Below are positions 54,048-61,908 of a DNA stretch of 64,000 bases, one piece after another. The notes below the pieces were generated by a model that did no database searches, was not told the origin of the DNA, and worked only from the letters and a program-made list of their open reading frames with translations. The position numbers and the translations under genes are program-made. Location: the NCBI RefSeq assembly GCF_014490035.1, contig NZ_CP061008.1, positions 5,270,001-5,334,000 on the forward strand, in the 5' to 3' direction. The DNA comes from Achromobacter xylosoxidans. GTDB taxonomy: Bacteria > Pseudomonadota > Gammaproteobacteria > Burkholderiales > Burkholderiaceae_B. The first letter of the stretch is position 1, and every line of letters begins with the position of its first letter.

Positions 54048-54647
54048 ATGCTTAGCCTTGCCACCGCAGGAGTATTCGCCGTCGGAGTCACCGTCATCCT
54101 GGCCATGCCAGGCCCGACCAATACCTTGCTGGCCGCAGCCGGCCTGCGCCTGGGTTTCACGCGCGCGGCGCGGCTGACGATGGCCGAGCTGGCCGGCTAC
54201 GTCGTGTCGATCTCGCTCTGGGGCCGCTTTCTTGAGCAGGCGGCGAAATCCTTGCCGTGGCTGCCGGCTTGCGTGCGCGCCGCCAGCAGCATCTACATCG
54301 CCTGCCTGGCCGTGCGCATGTGGCGCGCCGCCCGCGCCGTGCCGACGGTGGCTCGGCAGGTCATCGGCATGCGCACGCTGTTCACGGCCACCCTGCTCAA
54401 TCCCAAGGGCATCCTCTTTGCCAGCGCGGTTTTTCCGCCGGCGGCGTTCTGGAGCCTGCCCGCCTACCTTGCAGCCATGGCGCTGTTCACCGCACTGCTG
54501 GTGCCGATAGGCCTGGCCTGGGTGGCGTTCGGCGCGTCGCTGGGTGGCGCGAAAACACGCTGGATCGATCCGGCGCGGGCGCAGCGCGGGGCTTCCGTCA
54601 TCCTGGGATTGTTCTCGCTGACCCTGGCCTGGACAGCGTTCCGCTAG
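54048..54647 (+). CDS. LysE/RhtB-family exporter-like membrane protein
   Basis: A 199-residue membrane protein with about six segments. The N-terminus LATAGVFAVGVTVILAMPGPTNTLLAAAGLRLGF contains the family PGP motif, and LLNPKGILFA is the typical central motif. Family members export amino acids or related solutes. It follows the SDR by 97 bases and may belong to the rightward operon, or stand alone. The start at 54048 places the PGP motif normally. Export of an amino- or sulfo-acid by-product is possible but unproven. Confidence 0.82.
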   Translation: MLSLATAGVFAVGVTVILAMPGPTNTLLAAAGLRLGFTRAARLTMAELAGYVVSISLWGRFLEQAAKSLPWLPACVRAASSIYIACLAVRMWRAARAVPTVARQVIGMRTLFTATLLNPKGILFASAVFPPAAFWSLPAYLAAMALFTALLVPIGLAWVAFGASLGGAKTRWIDPARAQRGASVILGLFSLTLAWTAFR

Positions 54648-54677
54648 CGCCGCGCGCGGGCGGAGGGAGTCGGAGCG

Positions 54678-55574
54678 CTAGGCATCTTGGCCCGCGGCCT
54701 CCAGCACCACGGCGCGGAACTCCTGCATCAGCGGCGACCAGGTGGCGCCGTGGCGCGTGACCAGTGCCATGCTGCGCCGCAAAGGACGGCCCAGCGCCAC
54801 CGGCAACTCCGCAATGTCCGGCGCCAGCGCGCTGTGCGGCATCAGCGCCAACAAGTCCGAGCCTGCCAGCAAGGCCAGCGCGCCGCCCGAGAAATGCTGG
54901 ACTTCCAGCGCCGCCGCGGGCTGCGCCAGGCCCGCCTCGGCATAGCGGGCCTGCAGCGCCTGACGCGCCACCGATCCCTGCATGGGCAGGATCCAGCGTT
55001 GGCCTTCCAGGTCGCGCAACGCCAGCTTGCGCCGCGACGCCAGCGGATGCTTGCGGCTGGCGGCCACGCACAGGCCGTCCTCGCGGATCGATTCCTGGTG
55101 CAGCGAACCCGGCACGTCGGCGTAGATCGGCGTCACCGCAAGGTCCAGCTTGCCGCCCGCCACCTGCTCGTTGAGATCGTCCGACTGGCCTTGCGTCAAC
55201 TGCACCCGCAGCGCGGGCCGGCGCGGCAGCAGGCGGCGCAACGCCGGCATCACCACGCTGTCCACGGTAGCGCCGGTGGCGCCAATGCGCAGCAGTCCGG
55301 CCTCGCCCAGGCGCAGCTCCATCGCGTTGCGCACGGCGTCACGGTATTCCGCCCACAGCCGCTGCGCATGCTCGCGAAACGCCAGGCCCGCCGAGGTCAG
55401 GCGCAAGCCGCGCCCGCCGCGGTCCAGCAGCGCCAGTCCCGTGTCGGCTTCCAGCCGCTGCAAAGACTTGGACAGCGCCGGCTGACTGACGCCGCAGGCG
55501 GCTGCGGCGCGGTCCAGGTTGCCGTGTTCCACCACGGCCAGGAAATACTCGATGTCACGCAAGGACAGATTCAT
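54678..55574 (-). CDS. LysR-family regulator
   Basis: A 298-residue regulator: winged helix at residues 1-62 (LSLRDIEYFLAVVEHGNLDRAAAACGVSQPALSKSLQRLEADTGLALLDRG) and a LysR substrate-binding domain. The ATG at 55574 is preferred; a TTG two codons upstream is possible. It is divergent from the sulfatase operon at 55671 and is presumably its activator. CATAA-N7-TTATG, a LysR-type dyad, overlaps its start. Confidence 0.9.
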   Translation of the reverse strand: MNLSLRDIEYFLAVVEHGNLDRAAAACGVSQPALSKSLQRLEADTGLALLDRGGRGLRLTSAGLAFREHAQRLWAEYRDAVRNAMELRLGEAGLLRIGATGATVDSVVMPALRRLLPRRPALRVQLTQGQSDDLNEQVAGGKLDLAVTPIYADVPGSLHQESIREDGLCVAASRKHPLASRRKLALRDLEGQRWILPMQGSVARQALQARYAEAGLAQPAAALEVQHFSGGALALLAGSDLLALMPHSALAPDIAELPVALGRPLRRSMALVTRHGATWSPLMQEFRAVVLEAAGQDA

Positions 55575-55588
55575 AATCAACAGTTATG
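55572..55588. promoter_or_regulatory. Candidate LysR-type operator
   Basis: CATAATCAACAGTTATG has CATAA/TTATG arms across seven bases and contains the T-N11-A core common to LysR-regulator sites. It overlaps the lysR-type start codon and ends 82 bases before the sulfatase start. Confidence 0.55.
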
Positions 55589-55670
55589 CATAGACTCAGC
55601 TTCAGGAATATTAAGCCGGGCCCGCGCTCCTAGAATCCCTGGATAAACCCGCAGACAGGAGACGCAGCGC

Positions 55671-57002
55671 GTGGACAAGCAGCCCAATATCGTATTGATC
55701 GTGGCCGACAACCTGGGATGGGGCGAATTGGGCTGCTACGGCGGCGGCGCGCTGCGCGGCGCGCCCACCCCCAACATCGACCGGCTGGCCTCGGAAGGGC
55801 TGCTGCTGCAGAACTTCAACGTGGAAAGCGACTGCGTGCCTACGCGCTCGGCGCTCATGAGCGGCCGGCATCCCATCCGCACCGGTTGTTTGCAATCGGT
55901 GCCTCCCGGCCTGCCGCAAGGCCTGGCGCGCGATGAAATCACGCTGGCCCAGCAACTGTCGGGCCAGGGCTACGCCACCGCGCACTACGGCAAATGGCAC
56001 CTGGGCGACATCCCCGGCCGCTATCCGTCCGACCGCGGCTTCGACGAGTGGTACGGCATCCCGCGCACCACGGATGAAAGCCAGTTCACCTCGTCCATCG
56101 GCTTCGACCCCTCGGTCGCCGACATCCCGCACATCATGCAGGGCCAGGCCGGCTCGCCTTCGGAAAACGTCAAGGTCTACGACCTGGAGACGCGCCGCGG
56201 CATCGACGCCGAACTGGTCGACCGGTCCATCGGCTTCATGCGCAAGCATGCCGAGGCGAGCCGCCCCTTCTTCCTATACCTGCCGCTGGTGCACCTGCAC
56301 TTCCCCACCCTGCCGCACCCGGACTTCGCGGGCCGCACCGGCGCCGGCGACTTCGCCGACTCCATGGTGGAAATGGACCACCGCGTCGGCCAGATCGTGC
56401 AGGCGGTGGACGAGCTGAATCTGCGCGACGACACCGTGTTCATTTTCTGCAGCGACAACGGTCCGGAATTCCGCAAGCCCTACCGCGGCACCGCCGGCCC
56501 CTGGACCGGTACCTACCACACCGCCATGGAAGGCAGCCTGCGCGTGCCCTTCATGATCCGCTGGCCCGGCCGGGTCCAGCCCGGCCAGGTCTCCAACGAG
56601 ATCGTCCACGTCACCGACCTGTACACCACGCTGTCGCGCATCGGCGGCGCGTCCATTCCGAAAGACCGGCCCATCGACGGCATAGACCAGACCGACTTTT
56701 TCACCGGCGCCAGCCCCGCCTCGCCGCGCGAGGGCTTCCTGTTCTACATCAAGAACGACCTGCGCGCGGTCAAATGGCGCGACTGGAAGCTGCACTTCTA
56801 CTGGGAGCCCGAGGTCAACGAAGGCAAGGGCAAACTGGAGTCGCCGTACCTGTTCAACCTGAAGCAGGACCCCAAGGAAGAAAGCGACATCCTCATCTTC
56901 AACACCTGGGTGCTGGGTCCGATCCTGAAAATGGTGCAGTCCTTCAACCAGTCTTGCGCCGCGCATCCGAATACGCCGCCCGGCAAGCCGGACCCAAGCT
57001 GA
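55671..57002 (+). CDS. Type I (formylglycine) sulfatase, arylsulfatase-like
   Basis: A 443-residue sulfatase starting with GTG after a strong AGGAGA site. Key parts: metal-site Asp-13 and Asn-14 in VADNLGWG, the modification motif C-V-P-T-R with Cys-55 as the residue turned into formylglycine, YGKWHLGD, and the C-terminal metal motif CSDNGPEF. There is no signal peptide, so it is probably cytoplasmic. It hydrolyses a sulfate ester and releases sulfate. The maturase is not encoded in the window. A Bug binding-protein gene follows 41 bases downstream, which may supply the sulfated acid. Confidence 0.92.
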   Translation: MDKQPNIVLIVADNLGWGELGCYGGGALRGAPTPNIDRLASEGLLLQNFNVESDCVPTRSALMSGRHPIRTGCLQSVPPGLPQGLARDEITLAQQLSGQGYATAHYGKWHLGDIPGRYPSDRGFDEWYGIPRTTDESQFTSSIGFDPSVADIPHIMQGQAGSPSENVKVYDLETRRGIDAELVDRSIGFMRKHAEASRPFFLYLPLVHLHFPTLPHPDFAGRTGAGDFADSMVEMDHRVGQIVQAVDELNLRDDTVFIFCSDNGPEFRKPYRGTAGPWTGTYHTAMEGSLRVPFMIRWPGRVQPGQVSNEIVHVTDLYTTLSRIGGASIPKDRPIDGIDQTDFFTGASPASPREGFLFYIKNDLRAVKWRDWKLHFYWEPEVNEGKGKLESPYLFNLKQDPKEESDILIFNTWVLGPILKMVQSFNQSCAAHPNTPPGKPDPS

Positions 57003-57043
57003 GACGCGCGGCGGTCCGGGCAAAAAAACACAAAGGGGAAAAC

Positions 57044-58009
57044 ATGAAATTCGCTATCCGCTGCTGCGCGCTGCTGCTGGGCGCCGCGCTAACCGCCACC
57101 GCCAGCGCGGCAGACACCAAGCTGGAATGGCCTGGCAAGCAGATCACCTGGGTGATCGGCTTCGTGCCGGGCGGCACCGCCGACGTGCTGACCCGCATCG
57201 CCGCCCAGGAACTGGCGCGGCGCAGCGGCCTGAACGTCATCGTGGAAAACCGCCCCGGCGCGGCGGGCGCCATCGCCCTGCAGCTGGTGGCACGCAGCAA
57301 GGCCAGCGACGGTTACTTGCTGACCGTGCCCGGCCCGCTGATCTACCCCACGCCCCAGCCCGAGATCGGCCGCGAGCTGGCGCCCGTCATCCTGATGGCT
57401 CAGGGTCCCATGGTCATCGTCGGCCCCGCCAAGGACGCTCGGGCATCCTTGCAGGACGTGCTGGCGGACGCCCGCCAGCGGCCCGAGGCCTGGAGCTACG
57501 GCAGCTCAGGCAACGGCACCTCGCAGAACCTGGCGGGCGAACTGCTCAACCAGTACGCCGGCACCCGTATCGTGCACGTGCCCTACAAGGGCGGCGGCCA
57601 GGCGGTGGCCGACGTGGCCGGTGGCCAGATCCCCCTGGCGATCCTGGGCTCGGCCCCGGTCATGCCGCAGATCAAGGCCGGCACGCTGAAAGCCTACGCC
57701 GTCACCACGCCCTACCGCCTGGACAGCCTGCCCGGCGTGCCCACGGTGGAAGAGTCCGGCTTCAAAGGCTATGCCGCCACCCAATGGTTCTCGGTCGCGG
57801 CCAGCAAGGACATCCCGGCCGCGCAGCTCGATCAGGTCAACGCCGCGCTGCGCGCCGCCGTGGCCACGCCGGAGTTCAAGGCCGCCCTGGACAACGCCGG
57901 CATGATCGCCGGCGGCGGCTCGCGGGATGAATTGCAGTCGTTCATCCAGGCGGATAGCGCCAAGTGGCAGAAGCTGATCGACAGCGGGGCGGTGAAGCTG
58001 GCGAATTGA
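57044..58009 (+). CDS. Bug/TctC-family periplasmic solute-binding protein
   Basis: A 321-residue periplasmic protein with signal peptide ending TASA, the opening WPGKQITWVIGFVPGGTADVLTRIAAQEL (a variant of the family motif with GFVPGG instead of PFPAGG), then GAAGAIALQLVA and VPYKGGGQAVADVAGG. The ATG at 57044 has a strong AAAGGGG ribosome site. It is co-transcribed with the sulfatase and is likely to be its substrate receptor. It is the third Bug protein in the window, none with membrane subunits. Confidence 0.92.
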   Translation: MKFAIRCCALLLGAALTATASAADTKLEWPGKQITWVIGFVPGGTADVLTRIAAQELARRSGLNVIVENRPGAAGAIALQLVARSKASDGYLLTVPGPLIYPTPQPEIGRELAPVILMAQGPMVIVGPAKDARASLQDVLADARQRPEAWSYGSSGNGTSQNLAGELLNQYAGTRIVHVPYKGGGQAVADVAGGQIPLAILGSAPVMPQIKAGTLKAYAVTTPYRLDSLPGVPTVEESGFKGYAATQWFSVAASKDIPAAQLDQVNAALRAAVATPEFKAALDNAGMIAGGGSRDELQSFIQADSAKWQKLIDSGAVKLAN

Positions 58010-58133
58010 GTACAGCAATAAATCGGAGTTCGTCCTGAAGTAACGTCAAGATCTTGATCGGCCCTCCTCAAAAATCTTAGAAGGTGGAGGGCGCCTGATC
58101 ATTTCTTCTTGCAAAGCAATGGGAAGGCTTGAA

Positions 58134-58155
58134 AAGCTATATAGCTTAAGCTATA
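58134..58155. promoter_or_regulatory. Overlapping palindromes: toxin-antitoxin operator/promoter
   Basis: AAGCTATATAGCTT (58134-58147) and TATAGCTTAAGCTATA (58140-58155) are perfect palindromes that interlock, giving AAGCTATA as a direct repeat 14 bases apart. They end 19 bases before the toxin start and contain a TATAAC-like -10 element, so the antitoxin probably binds here to repress its own operon. Confidence 0.75.
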
Positions 58156-58173
58156 ACCGTATGCGAACGCCGA

Positions 58174-58428
58174 ATGTTCTCGATCAACTGGACCAAAACA
58201 GCGGTCAAGCAGTTAAGGAAAATCTCTCCCGTCGATCGAAGTCGAATCGTTGAGGAGGTCGCTGAACTGGAGCTGTTTCCCGCGTCGCGCAATGTCAAAG
58301 CACTGACCAATCACCAGTTTGGGTTTCGTCTACGTATAGGCCAGTATCGGGTGCTATTCGACGTTGCCGCGGTCGTCCGTATCATCGAGATCCAGGAAGT
58401 GAAACGGCGCGACGACCATACCTATTGA
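58174..58428 (+). CDS. RelE/HigB-superfamily toxin
   Basis: An 84-residue protein of the RelE/ParE fold: WTKTAVKQLRKISPVDRSRIVEEVAELE as the two N-terminal helices, then the beta-sheet FGFRLRIGQYRVLFDVAAVVRIIEIQEVKRRDDHTY with the Arg-rich active-site strands. Characterised relatives cleave mRNA on the ribosome; ParE-type gyrase poisoning is the alternative. It precedes the antitoxin gene, the order seen in HigBA systems. The ATG lacks a Shine-Dalgarno and lies very close to the promoter, so the transcript may be nearly leaderless. Confidence 0.85.
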   Translation: MFSINWTKTAVKQLRKISPVDRSRIVEEVAELELFPASRNVKALTNHQFGFRLRIGQYRVLFDVAAVVRIIEIQEVKRRDDHTY

Positions 58429-58448
58429 GCTGAGCACAAAAACGCCCC

Positions 58449-58808
58449 ATGCGCCTGCATCCCACCATACTTGAATCGGACGGCAAGCCCGCATTCGTTG
58501 TCTTGCCCTATTCGGAGTATCTCGCCTTGACGGGTGCACCGGCAGCCATTGCCCGCCGGCCGCCGCGCATTCCCGCAGACGGTACGATTCCACATGAGGT
58601 CGTCACGCTCATGACCAGCAACGGCTGGAGCATCGTGCGCGCCTGGCGCGAATATCTGGGGATAACCCAAGTCGACATGGCGGCGCGCCTGGGCATACGT
58701 CAGCCCAGCTATGCGGCAATGGAATCCGCGAATGCGAACCCCAGGCGCAGCACCCGTGAGCGCCTCGCGACCGCCTTGGGGGTGCATTTCGACCAGATCG
58801 ACGTGTAA
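58449..58808 (+). CDS. XRE-type antitoxin with Phd-like N-terminal segment
   Basis: A 119-residue protein. Residues 1-30 (TILESDGKPAFVVLPYSEYLALTG) resemble the Phd/YefM antitoxin beta strand and helix, and residues 65-115 are a Cro/CI helix-turn-helix (WREYLGITQVDMAARLGIRQPSYAAMESANANPRRSTRERLATALGV). It should neutralise the upstream toxin and bind the palindromic operator. It starts 20 bases after the toxin stop. The combination of a Phd-like start with an XRE domain is less common than either alone. Confidence 0.85.
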   Translation: MRLHPTILESDGKPAFVVLPYSEYLALTGAPAAIARRPPRIPADGTIPHEVVTLMTSNGWSIVRAWREYLGITQVDMAARLGIRQPSYAAMESANANPRRSTRERLATALGVHFDQIDV

Positions 58809-58835
58809 ACGCAAGGCGGCCTAGCAGCCCTGCCC

Positions 58836-59576
58836 TCAACTCATATACACGCCGCCATTGATCGCATAGTTAGCCCCCGTCACGAACGCCGCCTCATCCG
58901 ACGCCAGCCAGGCGCACAGCCCCGCCAGATCCTTGGCAGTACCCAGCCGGCCCACCGGCACGCTTTCGACGATACGGTCCAGCAGGGCCGGCGGAAAGGC
59001 CTTCACGGTGTCGTCGGCGATGAAGCCCGGCGACGCCAGGTTGACGGTCACGCCGCGCGCCGCGACTTCCTGCGCCAGCGAACGGGTGAAGCCGATCACG
59101 GCGCCCTTGGCGGTGGCGTAGTTGATCTGTCCGATCTGGCCTTTCTCCGCGGCCACGGAGCCGATGTTGATGATGCGGCCCCAGCCGCGGTCGGCCATGC
59201 TGTCGACGACCTGCTTGGTGGTGTTGAACAGCGTGTCCAGATTGCTGCGCAGCACCGCCGACCAGTCCGCCTGGCTCATCTGGCGAAAGCGCATGTCCAG
59301 CATGGCGCCGGCATTGTTCACCAGCACGTCGATCTCGCCGACCTCGCGCCGCACCTTGGCGAAGGCCGCCTCGGTCGAGGCCCAATCGGTGGCGTCGCCC
59401 TCGGAGGCGACGAAATCGTAGCCCAGGGATTTCTGTTCCTTCAGCCAGTGGTCCTTGCGCGAGGAGCGCGGCCCGCAGCCTGCCACCACGCGATGTCCCG
59501 CGTTGTGCAGCGCCTGGCAGATCGCGGTGCCGGTGTGGCCCATACCGCTGGTGACGTAAGCAATGCGCAAAGCCAT
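58836..59576 (-). CDS. phaB: Acetoacetyl-CoA reductase-like SDR (PhaB family)
   Basis: A 246-residue short-chain dehydrogenase with RIAYVTSGMGHTGTAICQALHNAGHRVVAGCGP, MADRGWGRIINIGSV and QINYATAKGAVIGF, closely similar in layout to Cupriavidus PhaB, the NADPH-dependent acetoacetyl-CoA reductase (EC 1.1.1.36) of polyhydroxybutyrate synthesis. The Ser (IGSV) and YATAK catalytic residues are present. It is not beside phaCA; it follows a citrate-type transporter gene by 38 bases, so it may serve a different hydroxyacyl substrate. The long frame continuing upstream into that gene is a shadow. Confidence 0.8.
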   Translation of the reverse strand: MALRIAYVTSGMGHTGTAICQALHNAGHRVVAGCGPRSSRKDHWLKEQKSLGYDFVASEGDATDWASTEAAFAKVRREVGEIDVLVNNAGAMLDMRFRQMSQADWSAVLRSNLDTLFNTTKQVVDSMADRGWGRIINIGSVAAEKGQIGQINYATAKGAVIGFTRSLAQEVAARGVTVNLASPGFIADDTVKAFPPALLDRIVESVPVGRLGTAKDLAGLCAWLASDEAAFVTGANYAINGGVYMS

Positions 59577-59614
59577 GTACTTCCCCTTTTGAAAAGACGG
59601 TATCGCGCCGCCGC

Positions 59615-60955
59615 TCAGCCCATCTGGCCGACCAGCGGGAACAGGCCGAACGCCAGCGCCGCGGCCAGCATCACCAGGCAGACCATCGTGGCCCACTTGA
59701 GCGAATAGCGCTGGTGGTCGCCGAAGTCCACGCCGGCCAGGCCGACCAGCAGGTAGGTCGACGGCACCAGCGGGCTCAGCAGGTGCACGGGCTGGCCGAT
59801 CAACGAGGCGCGCGCCATCTCGACCGGCGAAATGCCGTAACCCTGGGCCGCTTCGCTCAGGATCGGCAGCACGCCGAAGTAGAAGGCGTCGTTGGACATG
59901 AAGAAGGTAAAGGGCAGGCTCACCAGCGCGGTAATGCCCGCCAGGTACGGACCCATGGCGTCCGGGATCACCGCCAGCAGGCTGCGCGACATGGCCTCGA
60001 CCATGCCCGTGCCAGACAGGATGCCGGTGAAGATCCCGGCCGCGAAAATCAGCGACACCACCGACAGCACATTGCCCGCGTGCTGCGCAACGCGGCGGCG
60101 CTGTTCGGCCAGGTCCGGATAGTTGATGACCAGCGCAATGGCGAAGGCGATCATGAACAGCACCGGCAGCGGCAGCACGCCCATCACCAGGCTCACCATC
60201 AGCGCCAGCGTCAATCCGGCGTTCACCCACAGCAGCTTGGGGCGGCGCAGGTCTTGGTCGACCTCGATTTCGGGCAGGTTCTTGGGGCCGTCCTCGTCAT
60301 AGCCGGCGTGCAGCGAAGCGCCGTCCGGCAGCGACAGCACGCCCAGGCGGCGGCGTTCGCGCAGGCCCAGGCAGAACGCCAGGATCAGGATGGCGACGAT
60401 GGCCACGCCCATCACCGGCACCAGCGGCACGAAGATGTCGCCCGCGTCCACGTGCAAGGCGCTTGCGGCGCGCGCCGTCGGGCCGCCCCAGGGCGTGAGG
60501 TTCATGACGCCGCTGGCCAGCATCGCCAGACAGGTCATGGACAGCGCGTTCATCTTCAGGCGGCGATACAGCGGCAGCATCGACGCCACCACGATCATGT
60601 AGGTGGTCGAACCGTCGCCGTCCAGCGAGATCACCAGCGCCAGCACGGTCGTGCCCACCACGATCTTCAGCGGATCGCCCTTCACCGCGCGCAGGATGCG
60701 GCCGACGATGGGGTCGAACAGGCCGGCGTCGATCATGACCCCGAAGTAGAGAATGGCGAACATCAGCATCACGCCGGTGGGCGCAATCTTGCGGATGCCG
60801 TCCAGCATCATCTTGTCGATGCCGGAGCCGAACCCGCCCAGCAGGGCGAAAATAATGGGGACAAGGATCAGCGCCACCAACGGCGACAGGCGCTTGGTCA
60901 TGATCAGCGTCATGAACGTGATCACCATGCCGAAGCCAAGCAGGGTCAGAAGCAT
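59615..60955 (-). CDS. CitMHS-family citrate/metal-ion symporter
   Basis: A 446-residue secondary transporter with about twelve membrane segments: GIDKMMLDGIRKIAPTGVMLMFAILYFGVMIDAGLFDP near residue 45, the ISLDGDGSTTYMIV loop and the re-entrant MNLTPWGGPTARAASAL. CitMHS members import citrate or similar di- and tricarboxylates complexed with Mg or Ca. It is divergent from the TctDE-like two-component system at 61201, whose known counterparts control tricarboxylate uptake, so it is the likely target. Confidence 0.9.
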   Translation of the reverse strand: MLLTLLGFGMVITFMTLIMTKRLSPLVALILVPIIFALLGGFGSGIDKMMLDGIRKIAPTGVMLMFAILYFGVMIDAGLFDPIVGRILRAVKGDPLKIVVGTTVLALVISLDGDGSTTYMIVVASMLPLYRRLKMNALSMTCLAMLASGVMNLTPWGGPTARAASALHVDAGDIFVPLVPVMGVAIVAILILAFCLGLRERRRLGVLSLPDGASLHAGYDEDGPKNLPEIEVDQDLRRPKLLWVNAGLTLALMVSLVMGVLPLPVLFMIAFAIALVINYPDLAEQRRRVAQHAGNVLSVVSLIFAAGIFTGILSGTGMVEAMSRSLLAVIPDAMGPYLAGITALVSLPFTFFMSNDAFYFGVLPILSEAAQGYGISPVEMARASLIGQPVHLLSPLVPSTYLLVGLAGVDFGDHQRYSLKWATMVCLVMLAAALAFGLFPLVGQMG

Positions 60956-61065
60956 GAGGGTTATCTCCGGCTAGTCGTTGTTATGTGCAAGCGCGCCTCC
61001 GGCTGGGGAAGCGCGACCGCAAGACTAGAAATAAAAGCTGTCGGCAACCTGTCGTTTTTTTGAAC

Positions 61066-61179
61066 GCGAGTGCGGTGTGGGGTCCATCCCTTCCGCCGCC
61101 GGGCCGCCCCAAGGCGGAAGGCGCCCCCTCGGGGGGCAGCAAGCGAGCGCAGCGAGTGCGGCGTGGGGGTCCACATCCC
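61066..61179. repeat. Intergenic repeat with hairpin upstream of the response-regulator gene
   Basis: GCGAGTGCGG-x-GTGGGG-x-TCCA-x-ATCCC occurs twice in near-identical form (61066-61090 and 61152-61179), flanking GCCCCC-TCG-GGGGGC (61123-61137) and a GCGAGCGCAGCGAG run. This style of hairpin plus GCGAGCGCAGCGAG is seen often in Burkholderiales intergenic regions. It occupies the promoter space of the two-component genes. Confidence 0.6.
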
Positions 61180-61200
61180 CCTCATGCGACAATCGCCCCT

Positions 61201-61908
61201 ATGCGCATATTGGTGATCGAAGACGACGCGGACCTGGCCGACGCACTCGTGCGCCGGCTGCGCCGTCTCGGCCATGCGGTCGACTGCCAGAACGACGGCC
61301 TCAGCGCTGACGGCGTGCTGCAATACGAAACCTTCGACCTCGTCATCCTGGACATCGGCCTGCCCCGCATGTCGGGCTTCGACATCCTGCACCGCCTGCG
61401 CGACCGCGGCAGCAAGACGCCCGTGCTGGCGCTGACCGCCCGCATCGACATCGAAGACCGCGTCCACGCCCTGGATACCGGCGCCGACGACTACCTGGCC
61501 AAGCCCTTCGATTTCCGCGAACTGGAAGCCCGTTGCCGCGCCCTGCTGCGCCGTCCCAGCGCCCAGGCCGCCGGCGTGCTGCGCTTTGGCGAACTCGTCA
61601 TCGACAGCGCCGCGCGCCAGGTCACGCTGGCCGGCCAGCGCATCGAACTGCCCAAGCGTGAATACAGCCTGCTGGAAATCCTGCTGGCCGGCATGAACCG
61701 CGCCGTCAGCAAGACCGAAATCGCCAACAAGCTGTTCGCGTTCGACGACGACGCCGCGCCCAACGCCATCGAGGTCTATATCGCCCGGCTGCGCCGCAAG
61801 CTCGAAGGTTCGCCGCTGCGCATCGAAACGCAGCGCGGCACCGGCTACCTCCTGACCGCCACCGATGACCACGACAGCTCCGCCGCGTCCGGCCCCGGCC
61901 GGGAGTGA
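61201..61908 (+). CDS. tctD: OmpR-type response regulator, TctD-like
   Basis: A 235-residue regulator with a receiver domain (phosphoacceptor Asp-51 in LVILDIGLPRMSG; acidic pocket EDD at 7-9; Lys in YLAKPFD) and a C-terminal OmpR winged helix (FGELVIDSAARQVTLAGQRIELPKREYSLLEILL). It is paired with the kinase gene that overlaps its end by 44 bases. TctD-type regulators govern tricarboxylate transporters; the divergent CitMHS gene fits this. Confidence 0.87.
   Translation: MRILVIEDDADLADALVRRLRRLGHAVDCQNDGLSADGVLQYETFDLVILDIGLPRMSGFDILHRLRDRGSKTPVLALTARIDIEDRVHALDTGADDYLAKPFDFRELEARCRALLRRPSAQAAGVLRFGELVIDSAARQVTLAGQRIELPKREYSLLEILLAGMNRAVSKTEIANKLFAFDDDAAPNAIEVYIARLRRKLEGSPLRIETQRGTGYLLTATDDHDSSAASGPGRE

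Noticed and set aside
58046..58092. TCAAGATCTTGA palindrome and GCCCTCC/GGAGGGC arms after the Bug gene as a terminator
   Set aside because: The stem is only seven bases with an 18-base loop and no T run follows, so it was not listed as a terminator.
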